From Paenibacillus sp. FSL R5-0490 (GTDB taxonomy: Bacteria > Bacillota > Bacilli > Bacillales > Cytobacillaceae): DNA of 64,000 nucleotides. Location of the stretch: positions 62,001 to 126,000 of the forward strand of contig NZ_MRTQ01000014.1 of assembly GCF_001956215.1 (NCBI RefSeq), written 5' to 3'. Positions 54,749 to 63,828 of the stretch are shown here, piece by piece. The position numbers and the translations under genes were made by a program. Below the pieces are notes generated by a model that was given only the letters and a program-made list of their open reading frames with translations, had not been told where the DNA came from and did no database searches. Each line of letters starts with the position of its first letter. The stretch's first letter is position 1.

Positions 54749-55490
54749 CTTCATCTCCTCCACGTACTAATTTACTCATGAAAATATAGTTTAAATCGCT
54801 TGAGCCTTCTTCTACATAAAGTTGTTCAAGAGTGCCATCATAGACAAGCTCACCTTTATGAATCATTGCTACTCGGTCACATAGCATCGTTACTTCCTCT
54901 ACAATATGACTAGAGAATATAATGGTTTTCCCTTCACGTTTCAGTTGGTGCACAAGCTGACGGAAAGTATTAGATGATGTAATATCTAGTCCTGTCGTTG
55001 GTTCATCAAAGAGTACAATATCTGGATCATGTAATAATGTTCTTGCAATGGCCACTTTTTGACGCATACCTTTTGAAAAGCCTCCAATTTTGCGATCTAA
55101 ATAGTCTCGCATACCAAACATTTTCGCTAATTTTTCAATACGTACTTTTGTTTCATGCTTACCTAAGCCATAGAGTGAACCAAAATACTCTAAGTTTTCA
55201 CGTGTTGTTAGTCGCTCATAAAGTCCTGTTTCACTACCAAACAGCACGCCGATACGTTTTTTCACTTCATCAGATTGCTTTACGGTATGATAACCTGCTA
55301 CTTCAACGCTGCCTGAAGACGGTTCAATTAGAGTAGCGATTGTTCGTAGTAAGGTTGTTTTCCCAGCACCGTTTTCACCTAGGAGCCCAAGTACCTCACC
55401 CTCATGAACTTCTAAAGAAACTTGCTTTAAGGCAGTTATATATTGTTTCTTATTTTGAAATTGTTTTGTTACTTCTGTAATTTCAATCAT
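54741..55490 (-). CDS. natA: ABC exporter ATPase (NatA-like)
   Basis: About 249 residues: Walker A GLLGENGAGKTTLLRT (near 40), signature FSKGMRQKVAIARTL, Walker B DIVLFDEPTTGLD, switch SSHIVEEV. It energises the NatB-like permease. GTG 55499 is in frame but overlaps the GAGGTG ribosome binding site, so ATG 55490 is used. Divergent from the regulator gene at 55652, typical of an exporter controlled by its neighbour. Confidence 0.88.
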   Translation of the reverse strand: MIEITEVTKQFQNKKQYITALKQVSLEVHEGEVLGLLGENGAGKTTLLRTIATLIEPSSGSVEVAGYHTVKQSDEVKKRIGVLFGSETGLYERLTTRENLEYFGSLYGLGKHETKVRIEKLAKMFGMRDYLDRKIGGFSKGMRQKVAIARTLLHDPDIVLFDEPTTGLDITSSNTFRQLVHQLKREGKTIIFSSHIVEEVTMLCDRVAMIHKGELVYDGTLEQLYVEEGSSDLNYIFMSKLVRGGDEDA

Positions 55491-55651
55491 GTCCGTCACC
55501 TCGTTTATTTGATGTCTTCATCGTACAAACAAATACAAGAGGTGTCTGCTATGTTGTCGCAAAAATGCCTTATTATGTCGTGAAAAGGGGGAATTAATTG
55601 TAGAACTGTCAAAAATTACGTATAGTGTATATTTATTACGAGGTGTATAAC

Positions 55652-56350
55652 ATGAGAGTAGGATTAGTAGATGACCGAGCGATTGATTTAGATAAATTAA
55701 AAGCAATTATAGAGCCAATCGAAGAAATTAATATTGTATTTGCTACTACAAGTGCACAGCAAGCCTATGAGGAAATAAAAAAGCAATCAATTGATTTACT
55801 TATTGCGGATATAGAAATGCCAGAATTATCGGGTTACGAATTAGCTGATATTATATATACACACGCCTTACAAATTATGGTTATCTTTGTAACAGGCAAT
55901 AGTGGGTACGCTGTTCATGCTTTTGAATTGAACGTTCATGATTACATAATGAAGCCCTATACGAAAGAACGACTTGTATCTTCTGTTGAAAGATTGTTAG
56001 CGAAGCAACAAAAAGCCGAGTTATCGGGCCGGATTTTTATTAAGCAAAAATCTGATATTCATATCGTACAAAAAAAGGACATTATATTTATTGAACGTTC
56101 AGGTCGTGCTACAACGATCTATACAAAAAATGGTCCTGTAAAAACCTATCAAACCTTAAATGAATTAGAGGGAGAGCTAAGGGACCGTTTGTTTATAAGG
56201 GCTCATCGCTCATTTATTATAAATATTCAATACATATTAAATTTTTCGTTATACGCGAAGAATTCCTATTTAGTGTCCTTTGAAGGAATTGAAGAAAAAG
56301 CAGTTATTACAAAGGAAAACTTAGATATTATACAAAAAAATTACTTTTGA
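55652..56350 (+). CDS. natR: LytTR-family response regulator (NatR-like)
   Basis: 232 residues: receiver domain with acidic pocket VDDRAID, phospho-acceptor Asp in LLIADIEMPELSG, Thr/Lys positions in FVTGNSG and IMKPYTKERL. The C-terminal LytTR domain has DIIFIERSGRATTIYT and RAHRSFIINIQYI, which bind direct repeats in promoters. The likely target is the divergent natAB-like operon. The start is ATG 55652 behind GAGGTG; the frame itself runs from 55625. Confidence 0.88.
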   Translation: MRVGLVDDRAIDLDKLKAIIEPIEEINIVFATTSAQQAYEEIKKQSIDLLIADIEMPELSGYELADIIYTHALQIMVIFVTGNSGYAVHAFELNVHDYIMKPYTKERLVSSVERLLAKQQKAELSGRIFIKQKSDIHIVQKKDIIFIERSGRATTIYTKNGPVKTYQTLNELEGELRDRLFIRAHRSFIINIQYILNFSLYAKNSYLVSFEGIEEKAVITKENLDIIQKNYF

Positions 56351-56359
56351 GGTGGCAAT

Positions 56360-57295
56360 ATGAAGCATAAACTATATTTTTTCATCATTTGTTGTACCCA
56401 TTTTGCCCTCGCAACAGTAGACTATTTTTCCTTCTATATTAGCATTCCAATAAGCATCATATTAGCATTAGCAGCTATGAAAAGATTTACGTTAAAGCTT
56501 GATTGGAGTGTAATAATTCATTTATGTATGTATGGGGTCTATGTATTAAATGGTAAGAGTGTACAAAATCTACTCTTACTTTTTGGCGCATTGCTTGTGG
56601 TTATTTATAGTTCACAAAAGCAGAAAGCGCTATTTAAGACTTCAACATTACAGTTAGAAGTAAATGAAAAGCTAGTAGAATTTAATCGTACATTTCAAGA
56701 GGTACGTAAAGAACGTCACGATTACTTAAAGCATGTATCAGCAATTGCTTATTTACTGGAAAAAGATGAGGTTGATGAAGCGAAAACCTATATGCAAGGG
56801 TTAGTAAAGCGATATGAACAGACGAACTTGTCGATAAAGGGAGAGCAGGGGGCAGTAGCAGCAGTATTATATACGAATTACGAAAAGGCACGAAGCCACA
56901 ATATTGCTATTAATTATTTGCTTGAAATACCTGTATCAAATTTATCACTTCCATCTGATGAAATCGTTCGGCTAATAGGCAATATATTAGAAAATGCGAT
57001 TGATGCAAGCATTGAATGGCAAACGAAGTATAACAAACAAGCTTTTATTGAATTAAGCCTTCGTAAAAAAAGCGGTCTATATATATTAACTTGTTCAAAC
57101 AATACGATCCCCTTGCTGAAAGAAATTGCTGACCAATTGTTTGCCAAGACTGGTGTTACAACAAAACCAAATCATAATGGTTTAGGTACTTCAATTATTC
57201 GGCAAATTATAGAGCAGCATAACGGATATTTAGAATTTATAGCAGAGAAGCAAACATTTACAATAACGTGTAAAATCCCTAATTTCGTTTCATAA
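56360..57295 (+). CDS. natK: GHKL-type sensor histidine kinase (NatK-like)
   Basis: 311 residues. Three or four short membrane segments (1-95), then a DHp-like helix with RKERHDYLKHVSAIAYLLE (phospho-acceptor His near 122), and an HATPase domain with NILENAIDAS and GLGTSIIRQI. Lacking an extracellular domain, it probably senses a membrane or ionic signal. It lies ten bases after the regulator gene and forms a two-component pair with it. Confidence 0.85.
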   Translation: MKHKLYFFIICCTHFALATVDYFSFYISIPISIILALAAMKRFTLKLDWSVIIHLCMYGVYVLNGKSVQNLLLLFGALLVVIYSSQKQKALFKTSTLQLEVNEKLVEFNRTFQEVRKERHDYLKHVSAIAYLLEKDEVDEAKTYMQGLVKRYEQTNLSIKGEQGAVAAVLYTNYEKARSHNIAINYLLEIPVSNLSLPSDEIVRLIGNILENAIDASIEWQTKYNKQAFIELSLRKKSGLYILTCSNNTIPLLKEIADQLFAKTGVTTKPNHNGLGTSIIRQIIEQHNGYLEFIAEKQTFTITCKIPNFVS

Positions 57296-57298
57296 AAA

Positions 57299-57362
57299 AA
57301 AGCTTTAATAATCTACACCTAATGATTGTCTCACGAGATGCAGATTATTGAAGCTTTGATTT
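57299..57362 (+). terminator. Intrinsic terminator of the two-component operon
   Basis: AAGCTTTAATAATCT pairs with AGATTATTGAAGCTT around a roughly 27-base loop, then a T-rich tail. The remaining gap to 57770 holds the att-type repeat at 57464 and a TATAAT near 57680. Confidence 0.65.
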
Positions 57363-57463
57363 ATTTAATGCTTCATATACTTCTTCAAAGTTCAATTTCT
57401 CCATGTTCAAATCTCTAGTCAATAATCAAAAAAAAGCTTCAATATAATAATTGAAACGGCTTT

Positions 57464-57495
57464 GAAACCGCACTTGCTTATGATATGGTTCTCCG
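57464..57495 (-). repeat. rlmH-type attachment site, copy B
   Basis: Read on the minus strand: GGAGAACCATATCATAAGC then AAGTGCGGTTTC. It encodes Gly-Glu-Pro-Tyr-His-Lys like rlmH, but the stop codon is changed to CAA. Same orientation as copies A (59637) and C (53419). Together with copy C it brackets the natBA/natRK cassette. Confidence 0.72.
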
Positions 57496-57770
57496 TAAAA
57501 TATCTAAATGAGGTTTTTTGGCTTACCTAATAGAACTGAGTTATTTTTTAATATTATTGTAAAAAGAAGCATTGTATTGTTCATTATCTTTTCCCTCAAG
57601 TTATCTAAGATCAATAACGCATCCTTATCTGTTACTTTTTAAGATTTAAAATAAAAGCCGTTTTGTTCCGCACTTTTCAAGTATAATGAACCATATTCAG
57701 ATAATGCATATAATAATTCTTGGAGAGAATTCTATCCATATGACGAAAAAACAAAAAACGAGGTTTAAAA

Positions 57771-59216
57771 ATGAGTAATAGAAGTTTTGAGGACTATCAT
57801 GTAAGTGAAGAAATAAAAAGAGCACTAGCTGTGTTAAAATACGAAACTCCAACAGAAGTTCAAAGAGAAGTCATACCATTAGCAATGAAAAATCAAGATC
57901 TTGTCGTAAAAGCCCAAACTGGAAGTGGAAAGACTGCCTCCTTTGGTATTCCTGTTTCGGATATGATTGAATGGGAAGAAAAAAAACCACAGGCCTTAAT
58001 TCTTACGCCAACTAGGGAGCTTGCGGTTCAAGTCCGCGAAGATATTACGAATATCGGAAGGTTTAAACGCATTAAAGCAGTGGCCGTCTATGGAAAAGAA
58101 CCTTTTTCAAAACAAAAGGATGAATTGAAACAAAAAACTCATATAGTCGTTGGTACCCCTGGACGAGTCATGGACCATATTGAACGAGGAACCTTAGTTT
58201 TGAATCAAATAAAGTATCTTATCATAGATGAAGCTGATGAGATGCTTAATAGAGGTTTCATCGATGAAGTGGAAGCGATCATCAAAGAGCTGCCTTCAAA
58301 CCGAGTAACAATGGTTTTTTCTGCAACTCTGCCTAAAGATGTTGAAAGTCTTTGCCATAAATATATGAAAGATCCTATTCAGATTGAGATTGAATCGACC
58401 AGGGTGACAGCCGATACCATTGAACATTCTTTAATTGAAGTGAGAGAAGAAGAAAAGATCTCACTCCTTAAAGACGTCACGGTTGTAGAAAACCCAGACA
58501 GCTGCCTGATTTTCTGCCGAACCAAAGAACACGTCGATACTGTGTATAGCGAACTAGATAGAGCAGGATATCCTTGTGAGAGACTCCATGGGGGTTTAGA
58601 ACAAGAAGACCGGTTCTCTGTTATGGAAGGTTTCAAACTGGGGAACTTCCGCTATCTCGTGGCCACTGATGTAGCTGCAAGAGGTATTGATATTGATAAT
58701 GTGACACTTGTCATCAACTATGACGTTCCCATGGAAAAAGAGAGCTATGTACACCGAACCGGAAGAACAGGCCGTGCTGGAAAGAAAGGAAAGGCCATTA
58801 CGTTTTCGACACCTTTTGAAGGAAAATTCATTAAAGCCATTGAAAGGTACATCGGCTTTGAGCTACCTGCTAAAGAAGGCCCCAGCCATCTGGAAGTGGC
58901 TGGTGGAAAAGCTGCTTTCGAAGAAAAACTTAGCGGCAGGCGAATTGTAAGAAATAATAAAACAGCCCGAATCAATCAAGATATTATGAAACTCCATTTC
59001 AACGGTGGTAAAAAGAAGAAAATTCGTGCTTTAGATTTTGTTGGAACGATTGCAAAAATTCCTGGAATCACAGCAGAGGATATCGGCATTATAACCATCC
59101 AGGATCATATGTCATATGTTGATATTCTGAATGGAAAAGGCTCACTAGTTTTAGAAGCCATGGAGAATGCGACTATCAAAGGAAAGAAGTTAAAAGTGAG
59201 TAAAGCCATTAAATAA
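57771..59216 (+). CDS. dbpA: DEAD-box RNA helicase (DbpA/YxiN)
   Basis: 481 residues with all helicase motifs: [43 protein letters not shown] and [10 protein letters not shown]. The C-terminal roughly 75 residues form the DbpA-type RNA-binding domain ([29 protein letters not shown]) that targets 23S rRNA hairpin 92. It acts in 50S subunit assembly. It lies between rlmH-type repeats B and A, an unusual address for this otherwise chromosomal gene. Confidence 0.92.
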   Translation: MSNRSFEDYHVSEEIKRALAVLKYETPTEVQREVIPLAMKNQDLVVKAQTGSGKTASFGIPVSDMIEWEEKKPQALILTPTRELAVQVREDITNIGRFKRIKAVAVYGKEPFSKQKDELKQKTHIVVGTPGRVMDHIERGTLVLNQIKYLIIDEADEMLNRGFIDEVEAIIKELPSNRVTMVFSATLPKDVESLCHKYMKDPIQIEIESTRVTADTIEHSLIEVREEEKISLLKDVTVVENPDSCLIFCRTKEHVDTVYSELDRAGYPCERLHGGLEQEDRFSVMEGFKLGNFRYLVATDVAARGIDIDNVTLVINYDVPMEKESYVHRTGRTGRAGKKGKAITFSTPFEGKFIKAIERYIGFELPAKEGPSHLEVAGGKAAFEEKLSGRRIVRNNKTARINQDIMKLHFNGGKKKKIRALDFVGTIAKIPGITAEDIGIITIQDHMSYVDILNGKGSLVLEAMENATIKGKKLKVSKAIK

Positions 59217-59308
59217 AAAAGCACAAGCACCCGTTTAGCCCCGAAAGGCAAATGTTCCAAAGAAAAAAAGGGTGGTCTTTCCCTTTAATTCTCTTTGGGT
59301 TATTTGAT

Positions 59309-59440
59309 CCCGAGGGTCCGTTCCAGTTGGTACGGACCCTCGGGCGCTTCCGCTGGAATCATTTAAAAGCGCAAGCGACCCGCTTAGTTGCGTACGGACA
59401 GTACACTAGCCGTTGTAGCGCTGGAGCCGGATTCAGAACC
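59309..59440. repeat. Perfect inverted repeat followed by a Bacillus-type intergenic repeat
   Basis: CCCGAGGGTCCGT (59309-59321) and ACGGACCCTCGGG (59332-59344) are perfect complements. The following G/C-rich stretch (AAAGCGCAAGCGACCCGC ... GCGCTGGAGCCGG) resembles a repeat family common between Bacillus genes and related in style to the one at 60484. No gene is supported between 59217 and 59645. Confidence 0.5.
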
Positions 59441-59488
59441 GCCTCCTAATTTCCGAACCACAAATTTTTATACTTTTTAAAACCTTAA

Positions 59489-59517
59489 ATCCCCCTCACT
59501 TTAATAAGTGAGGGGGA
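59489..59517 (-). terminator. Intrinsic terminator downstream of rlmH
   Basis: ATCCCCCTCACTT pairs with AAGTGAGGGGGAT around TAAT. T-rich on the minus strand (GGATTTAAGGTTTT). Confidence 0.6.
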
Positions 59518-59636
59518 TACTTGCTTCCATTAGGATTTTAATTCAACAGAAACCAAAGATTCTAATGACATTACACTATTTATGACAAGCCCATCACTGG
59601 CAGGTTTAATTAAATTCCTATACGGCCACTTTTAAT

Positions 59637-59665
59637 AAACCTCATTTACTTATGATACGGTTCAC
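59637..59665 (-). repeat. rlmH 3' end, attachment-type site, copy A
   Basis: Minus strand: GGTGAACCGTATCATAAG-TAA then ATGAGGTTT. These are the last codons and stop of the intact rlmH plus nine bases. They align with the isolated copies at 57464 and 53419. In staphylococci the same gene position is the SCC integration site. Confidence 0.75.
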
Positions 59666-60125
59666 CCCGATTAATCCGAAAAGCCCTATAAACCTGCTCC
59701 AGCAAGATCAGCTTCATCAACTGATGCGGAAAAGTCATTTTCGAAAAAGACAGCTTATCATCCGCACGCTGCAAAACCTCTTGGCTCAATCCAAGAGACC
59801 CGCCAATGACAAATGCAATCTTGCTCTTCCCATAAGTAGCCAGTTTATCAAGAGTATCCGCAAGCTCTTCCGAAGATTTCATCTTCCCTTCAATTGCCAA
59901 AGCAATAACATGGGCATCCGGATGGATTTTCGCCAGGATCCGCTCGCCCTCTTTTTGCTTGACCTGCATCATTTCCGTTTCGCTTAGTTCTTCAGGGGCT
60001 TTTTCGTCGGGAACTTCGATGATGTCCATTTTGGAGTAGGCCGACAGTCTTTTCAGGTATTCGTCAATTCCTTGCTTCAGGTACTTTTCTTTTAGCTTTC
60101 CAACCGTAATAATTGAGATATTCAC
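59646..60125 (-). CDS. rlmH: 23S rRNA (pseudouridine1915-N3)-methyltransferase
   Basis: 159 residues, full length for the SPOUT-class RlmH (OrfX): [22 protein letters not shown] at the start, [13 protein letters not shown], the SAM-binding knot [13 protein letters not shown] and [20 protein letters not shown], ending GEPYHK. It modifies helix 69 of 23S rRNA. Start is GTG 60125 after GTGAGG. Its 3' end is duplicated at 57464 and 53419. Confidence 0.95.
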   Translation of the reverse strand: MNISIITVGKLKEKYLKQGIDEYLKRLSAYSKMDIIEVPDEKAPEELSETEMMQVKQKEGERILAKIHPDAHVIALAIEGKMKSSEELADTLDKLATYGKSKIAFVIGGSLGLSQEVLQRADDKLSFSKMTFPHQLMKLILLEQVYRAFRINRGEPYHK

Positions 60126-60205
60126 AGCATGTCCTCACTTTACAAACAAGATATCCACAGAAGTTATCCACATGTCCACATTTTTCATCCACATGTTGTA
60201 TGAGA

Positions 60206-60367
60206 TCATTCGTTCGCTACAACATATATTGCGGTATTTTGACAATATTCACAGGTTGTTGATAACTTTTTTTCATCTTCAAGTTTTGTTAATTGCGGGA
60301 ATGTTTCGTACTCATCCACCACTATATCTATTGCCAGATCAACGTGTTCGTCACAGCAGTAAATCAT
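60206..60367 (-). CDS. CxxH/CxxC zinc-binding-type small protein (YyzF-like)
   Basis: A 53-residue protein: MIYCCDEHVDLAI near the start (CxxH within CCDEH) and TTCEYCQNTAIYVV near the end (CxxC), with KLEDEKKLS between. This is the small CxxH/CxxC protein that regularly sits between htrC and rlmH in Bacillus. AAAGGAG precedes the ATG at a 9-10 base spacing. Function unknown; the four ligands suggest one zinc. Confidence 0.85.
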   Translation of the reverse strand: MIYCCDEHVDLAIDIVVDEYETFPQLTKLEDEKKLSTTCEYCQNTAIYVVANE

Positions 60368-60483
60368 TTTCAGCTAACTCCTTTTTAGGCTGGCAGCCTG
60401 TTTTTTTATCCGAATTGTGGATAATTTTTATTTTCGTTTATGTATTTAAGTTATCCACATCTCATACTAACAAAACACAATCA

Positions 60484-60660
60484 AAAGCGGAAGTGCCTTG
60501 AAATTAGATGATCTTCAACTAAAAACCGCCACGTCCTGTGGCGAACGTTGAAGTCAGCACATCCTGTGCAAGTCCGACAGGCATAAGACGAATCACGCAG
60601 GTAATCCTGATTTCTGGAGTGATTTGGCCTATGACCCGAGGGGCTAGGCGCTGGATGCAG
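60484..60660. repeat. G/C-rich Bacillus intergenic repeat
   Basis: Starts AAAGCGGAAGTGCC and ends GGGGCTAGGCGCTGG, with CCGCCACGTCCTGTGGCG, GTCCGACAGGCATAAGACG and ATGACCCGAGG inside. It looks like a multi-copy non-coding repeat seen in many Bacillus genomes. It fills most of the 381-base gap between the small CxxH/CxxC gene and htrC. Confidence 0.55.
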
Positions 60661-60711
60661 ATAACTTTTCCTAAAATGCTTTCATAGTTCAATTTAATGT
60701 TTCATCTACAA

Positions 60712-60742
60712 TAAAAAACAGGAAAGCGATTATCGCTTTCCC
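60712..60742 (-). terminator. Intrinsic terminator of htrC
   Basis: GGAAAGCGAT pairs with ATCGCTTTCC; minus-strand tail TGTTTTTTAT. Confidence 0.85.
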
Positions 60743-60748
60743 ATTTCA

Positions 60749-61975
60749 TTAAAATGTCTCCCCGCTCAGCTTCATCGTTACTTCCTGGGTTTTGCCGTCG
60801 CGGTAAATTTTAATTTTCATCTTGTCGCCAACTGATTTTTTCGTATAGAGATGTTGGCGCAATTCAATGATGTCTTTGATTTCCTGTCCATCCATCTCAA
60901 CGATGACATCCATTTCCTTCAGTCCTGCCTGTGCTGCTGGAGAATTCGGTTCTACAGATGTGATGGCTACACCTGATTTCACGTCCTTCGGCAGTTTCAG
61001 TGCTTCCTGCTGGTAGTAGCCAGGAATCTCATTAACAGATGCCAGCTGCACGCCCATATACGGACGTTTTACTTCTCCGAACTTTTCCAGGTCATCAATG
61101 ACTGGCCTTGCGTAGTTAATGGGAATCGCCAATCCGATTCCTTCTACGGCGCTCTCCGCAATTTTCATGGAGTTGATGCCGATGAGCTGGCCGCTGATAT
61201 TCACCAGCGCTCCGCCGCTGTTACCCGGGTTGATCGCGGCATCTGTCTGCAGAACCTCTGCCTGCCAGTCTACTGTTCCATTCTGGTCAATATCAACCGG
61301 TATCGCACGCTCAAGCCCAGAGATGATTCCCTGTGTGACAGAGCCGGAGAACTGGCCAAGAGGGTTTCCGATGGCAATGACCGGCTCGCCTGGCTTCAGT
61401 GCGTCTGAATCGCCGAATTCGGCTACTGTTTTAATTTCCTTTGCTTCTACTTCAAGCACGGCAAGATCCGTCCAAATATCGCTGCCAACCAGTCTTGCCG
61501 GCAGCTTGGTGCCATCCTCCAGGCTTACTTCCAATTCCTGAGCACCTTCGACCACATGGTGGTTTGTGACGATGAAGGCTGTATTTCCTTCCTTCTTATA
61601 AATAACGCCTGAACCTGTTCCGGCAGGCTGTCCGGCACTGCCGTTTCCTTCATTCGACCAAAAGCCGGCTGTCTGGATGTTCGTAATGCTTACAACCGCA
61701 TCCCCGGCTTTGTCGACGGCCTTGGTTACATCGGTTGTCACGTCGACTGAGATATTCTGCGTCCTGGCATTATTGTCCCCGGCTGCTTCATCCTGCAGCT
61801 TTTCATCCGGTTCAACCGTATAAGGGAGCACGTCGTAGTCTGCCAGCTTTGGGACTGCAACCACGACCAGAATGGCCCCTAGTATGATGCCAACAAGGCT
61901 GGCCAGAAAGTATCCGCCCTTGTTGCCTTTTTGCCCTTTATAACGGTTCTGATGATCTTGATCATAATAGCCCAA
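60749..61975 (-). CDS. htrC: HtrA-type membrane serine protease (HtrC/YyxA-like)
   Basis: 408 residues: cytoplasmic N-terminus, one membrane anchor (FLASLVGIILGAILVVVAV, about 23-41), trypsin-like domain with triad His in TNHHVVEG, Asp in WTDLAVLEV and Ser in NPGNSGGALVN, and a C-terminal PDZ domain (SGVAITSVEPNSPAAQAGL). It degrades misfolded proteins outside the membrane. Start is TTG 61975 with AAAGGATGGG upstream. The position downstream of walJ is conserved in Bacillus, but a terminator at 62149 separates it from walJ. Confidence 0.92.
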   Translation of the reverse strand: MGYYDQDHQNRYKGQKGNKGGYFLASLVGIILGAILVVVAVPKLADYDVLPYTVEPDEKLQDEAAGDNNARTQNISVDVTTDVTKAVDKAGDAVVSITNIQTAGFWSNEGNGSAGQPAGTGSGVIYKKEGNTAFIVTNHHVVEGAQELEVSLEDGTKLPARLVGSDIWTDLAVLEVEAKEIKTVAEFGDSDALKPGEPVIAIGNPLGQFSGSVTQGIISGLERAIPVDIDQNGTVDWQAEVLQTDAAINPGNSGGALVNISGQLIGINSMKIAESAVEGIGLAIPINYARPVIDDLEKFGEVKRPYMGVQLASVNEIPGYYQQEALKLPKDVKSGVAITSVEPNSPAAQAGLKEMDVIVEMDGQEIKDIIELRQHLYTKKSVGDKMKIKIYRDGKTQEVTMKLSGETF

Positions 61976-62148
61976 ACTGCACCCATCCTTTCTTTCTTTT
62001 GCAAAAAAACGGCTGTTTTTAATATAAATGCTAAAACTTAGTCTTCCTTTATACCCAATATTATACTCTTCTGTTTTTAGAAATCTAACAAAAACGCACT
62101 CGCTGACGCAATCTTACGACTTTGTTCATACTTTATTAAAATTTCCTC

Positions 62149-62200
62149 AAAAAGAAAAAGAGGAACACACGAAAGACAGCTGTCTCTCTGTGTATTCCTC
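62149..62200 (-). terminator. Intrinsic terminator of the wal operon
   Basis: GAGGAACACACGAAAGACAG pairs imperfectly with CTGTCTCTCTGTGTATTCCTC around a GCTG-type tip; minus-strand tail TTTTTCTTTTTG. Confidence 0.8.
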
Positions 62201-62213
62201 TTCTGATTAATGT

Positions 62214-63008
62214 TTAAACGGCTGTTAAAATCGTCGGCACCTTCGGATCGGTATCAAAAAGGTCGAATTGTTCGCCGACAATAATGCCTCGGCTTTCCAG
62301 TGTCTGGGCGACAGACATTCTCGCCAGATCTTTAATATTGTTATCCTGGCTTAAATGAGCAAGATAAAAGCTCTTTGTCCGGTCGCCGGCCACTTCACTC
62401 ATCGCCAGCGCTGCATCCTCATTGGATACATGGCCGACATCGCTTAAGATCCTTCTCTTTATATTCCACGGGTAGCGGCCCATGCGAAGCATCTGGACAT
62501 CATGATTGCTTTCAAAGACGTAAGCCTCTGCATTGGAAATCAGGCCTTTCATACGGTCGCTGACGTAGCCTGTATCGGTAATCAGAACAAGCTTTTTCCC
62601 GTTATGATGGAACACATAAAACATCGGGTCGGCCGCATCATGGGAAACCCCGAAGGATTGAATATCCAGGGATCCGAATGTTTTCACTGCTTCCATATCA
62701 AAATGAAACTTCTGATCAACCGGGACTTGTCCAATCAGTCCGTCCATGGCCAGCCATGTTTTTTCATTCGCATAAATCGGGAGGTTATACTTGCGGGCAA
62801 GAATCCCGACACCCTTGATATGGTCGCTATGCTCATGGGTCACCAGTATACCTGAAAGCTTGCCGATGTCCCGGCCAATATGCTGAAATAATCCTTCCAT
62901 TTGCTTTCCGCTTAAACCGGCATCAACCAGAAAGGAATGTCCCTCCGTCTCGACAAAGATCGCATTCCCTGTACTGCCGCTCGCGAGAACGCTGAATTGT
63001 AAAGACAT
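62214..63008 (-). CDS. walJ: Metallo-beta-lactamase-fold exonuclease-like protein WalJ (YycJ)
   Basis: 264 residues of the MBL superfamily: [16 protein letters not shown] start, metal motif [10 protein letters not shown] (near 57), [17 protein letters not shown] and the late His in AHLSQDNN. Homologues act as 5'-3' DNA exonucleases in mismatch repair and cell-division timing. Last gene of the walRKHIJ operon, eight bases after walI. Confidence 0.93.
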   Translation of the reverse strand: MSLQFSVLASGSTGNAIFVETEGHSFLVDAGLSGKQMEGLFQHIGRDIGKLSGILVTHEHSDHIKGVGILARKYNLPIYANEKTWLAMDGLIGQVPVDQKFHFDMEAVKTFGSLDIQSFGVSHDAADPMFYVFHHNGKKLVLITDTGYVSDRMKGLISNAEAYVFESNHDVQMLRMGRYPWNIKRRILSDVGHVSNEDAALAMSEVAGDRTKSFYLAHLSQDNNIKDLARMSVAQTLESRGIIVGEQFDLFDTDPKVPTILTAV

Positions 63009-63015
63009 ATTCTCC

Positions 63016-63828
63016 TCACTCCACTATTTTTTTCTCTTCGTTACTCAGCTGAATAATTTTCCCTTCAAACGCATCCACAAATAAATTCTCCTCGCCATTA
63101 ATGACAAATCGCCAGGCAGGCGTCAATAATTGTGAAGAGCTCAAATGCACAAAGGTGAAATATCCCAGCTCTACATTTGTAATTTTTGACTTAGGCAGAA
63201 GCGAGCCATTCTTGTAAAGGGTCTCGACAGCCTTTATCGGCTGAATGACTTTTTCGCTTTCTTCCTTCGACTCAATCTTTTCCAGAAGCGTCTGCGTATA
63301 TGAGACAATTTTATTTTCGTCATTCAAATAAAAGGTGAGCTCGCCATTCAAATTCATATAAAACATTTTGTCTTCAAATTCCTGATAATACGTGATTTTA
63401 TTGCTGTCATGAGGCTTTTCCCAGAAGCGGTACTGATCCCCATATAGCACCCTGTTTTTGATAAAAGCGGATAATTCGGATGGACTGAATTTGTCACTGA
63501 TTTTAATCGGCTCATCCAGGACTGAATTCAAAGTGGTTCCTTCTGAAATCGTAATATCCTGGCCTTCAAGCTTTGTATCTTTCAGCCTCTCAAGCTCTTC
63601 AATATCAAATTCCACCGGCTTAGCCCTCAAATAACGGTCTTTCGGGTTGCTTTTCGGAAGGGGCGACTCAAATGTGATCTCGGCACTCTTAAGCTGTTTT
63701 TCCAGGGATGCCTGGGCGACCGGTTCAAATTCACTGGCTTCCTTTAATTTAAAAAACTCGTACATCAAGTAAATATCCAGCACCAGGAAGGTTAAAATAA
63801 AGATTGTTTTAATCTTACTCCAATCCAT
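63016..63828 (-). CDS. walI: Two-component regulatory protein WalI (YycI)
   Basis: 270 residues with a single N-terminal membrane anchor ([19 protein letters not shown]) and an outside domain with two similar halves typical of the YycI fold. With WalH it modulates the essential WalK kinase in the membrane. It overlaps walH by 14 bases, consistent with coupled translation. Confidence 0.92.
   Translation of the reverse strand: MDWSKIKTIFILTFLVLDIYLMYEFFKLKEASEFEPVAQASLEKQLKSAEITFESPLPKSNPKDRYLRAKPVEFDIEELERLKDTKLEGQDITISEGTTLNSVLDEPIKISDKFSPSELSAFIKNRVLYGDQYRFWEKPHDSNKITYYQEFEDKMFYMNLNGELTFYLNDENKIVSYTQTLLEKIESKEESEKVIQPIKAVETLYKNGSLLPKSKITNVELGYFTFVHLSSSQLLTPAWRFVINGEENLFVDAFEGKIIQLSNEEKKIVE

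Noticed and set aside
57771..59216. dbpA as part of the conserved wal-rlmH chromosomal block
   Set aside because: It has the opposite orientation and lies between two rlmH 3'-end repeats, so it was grouped with the island, though this is not proven.
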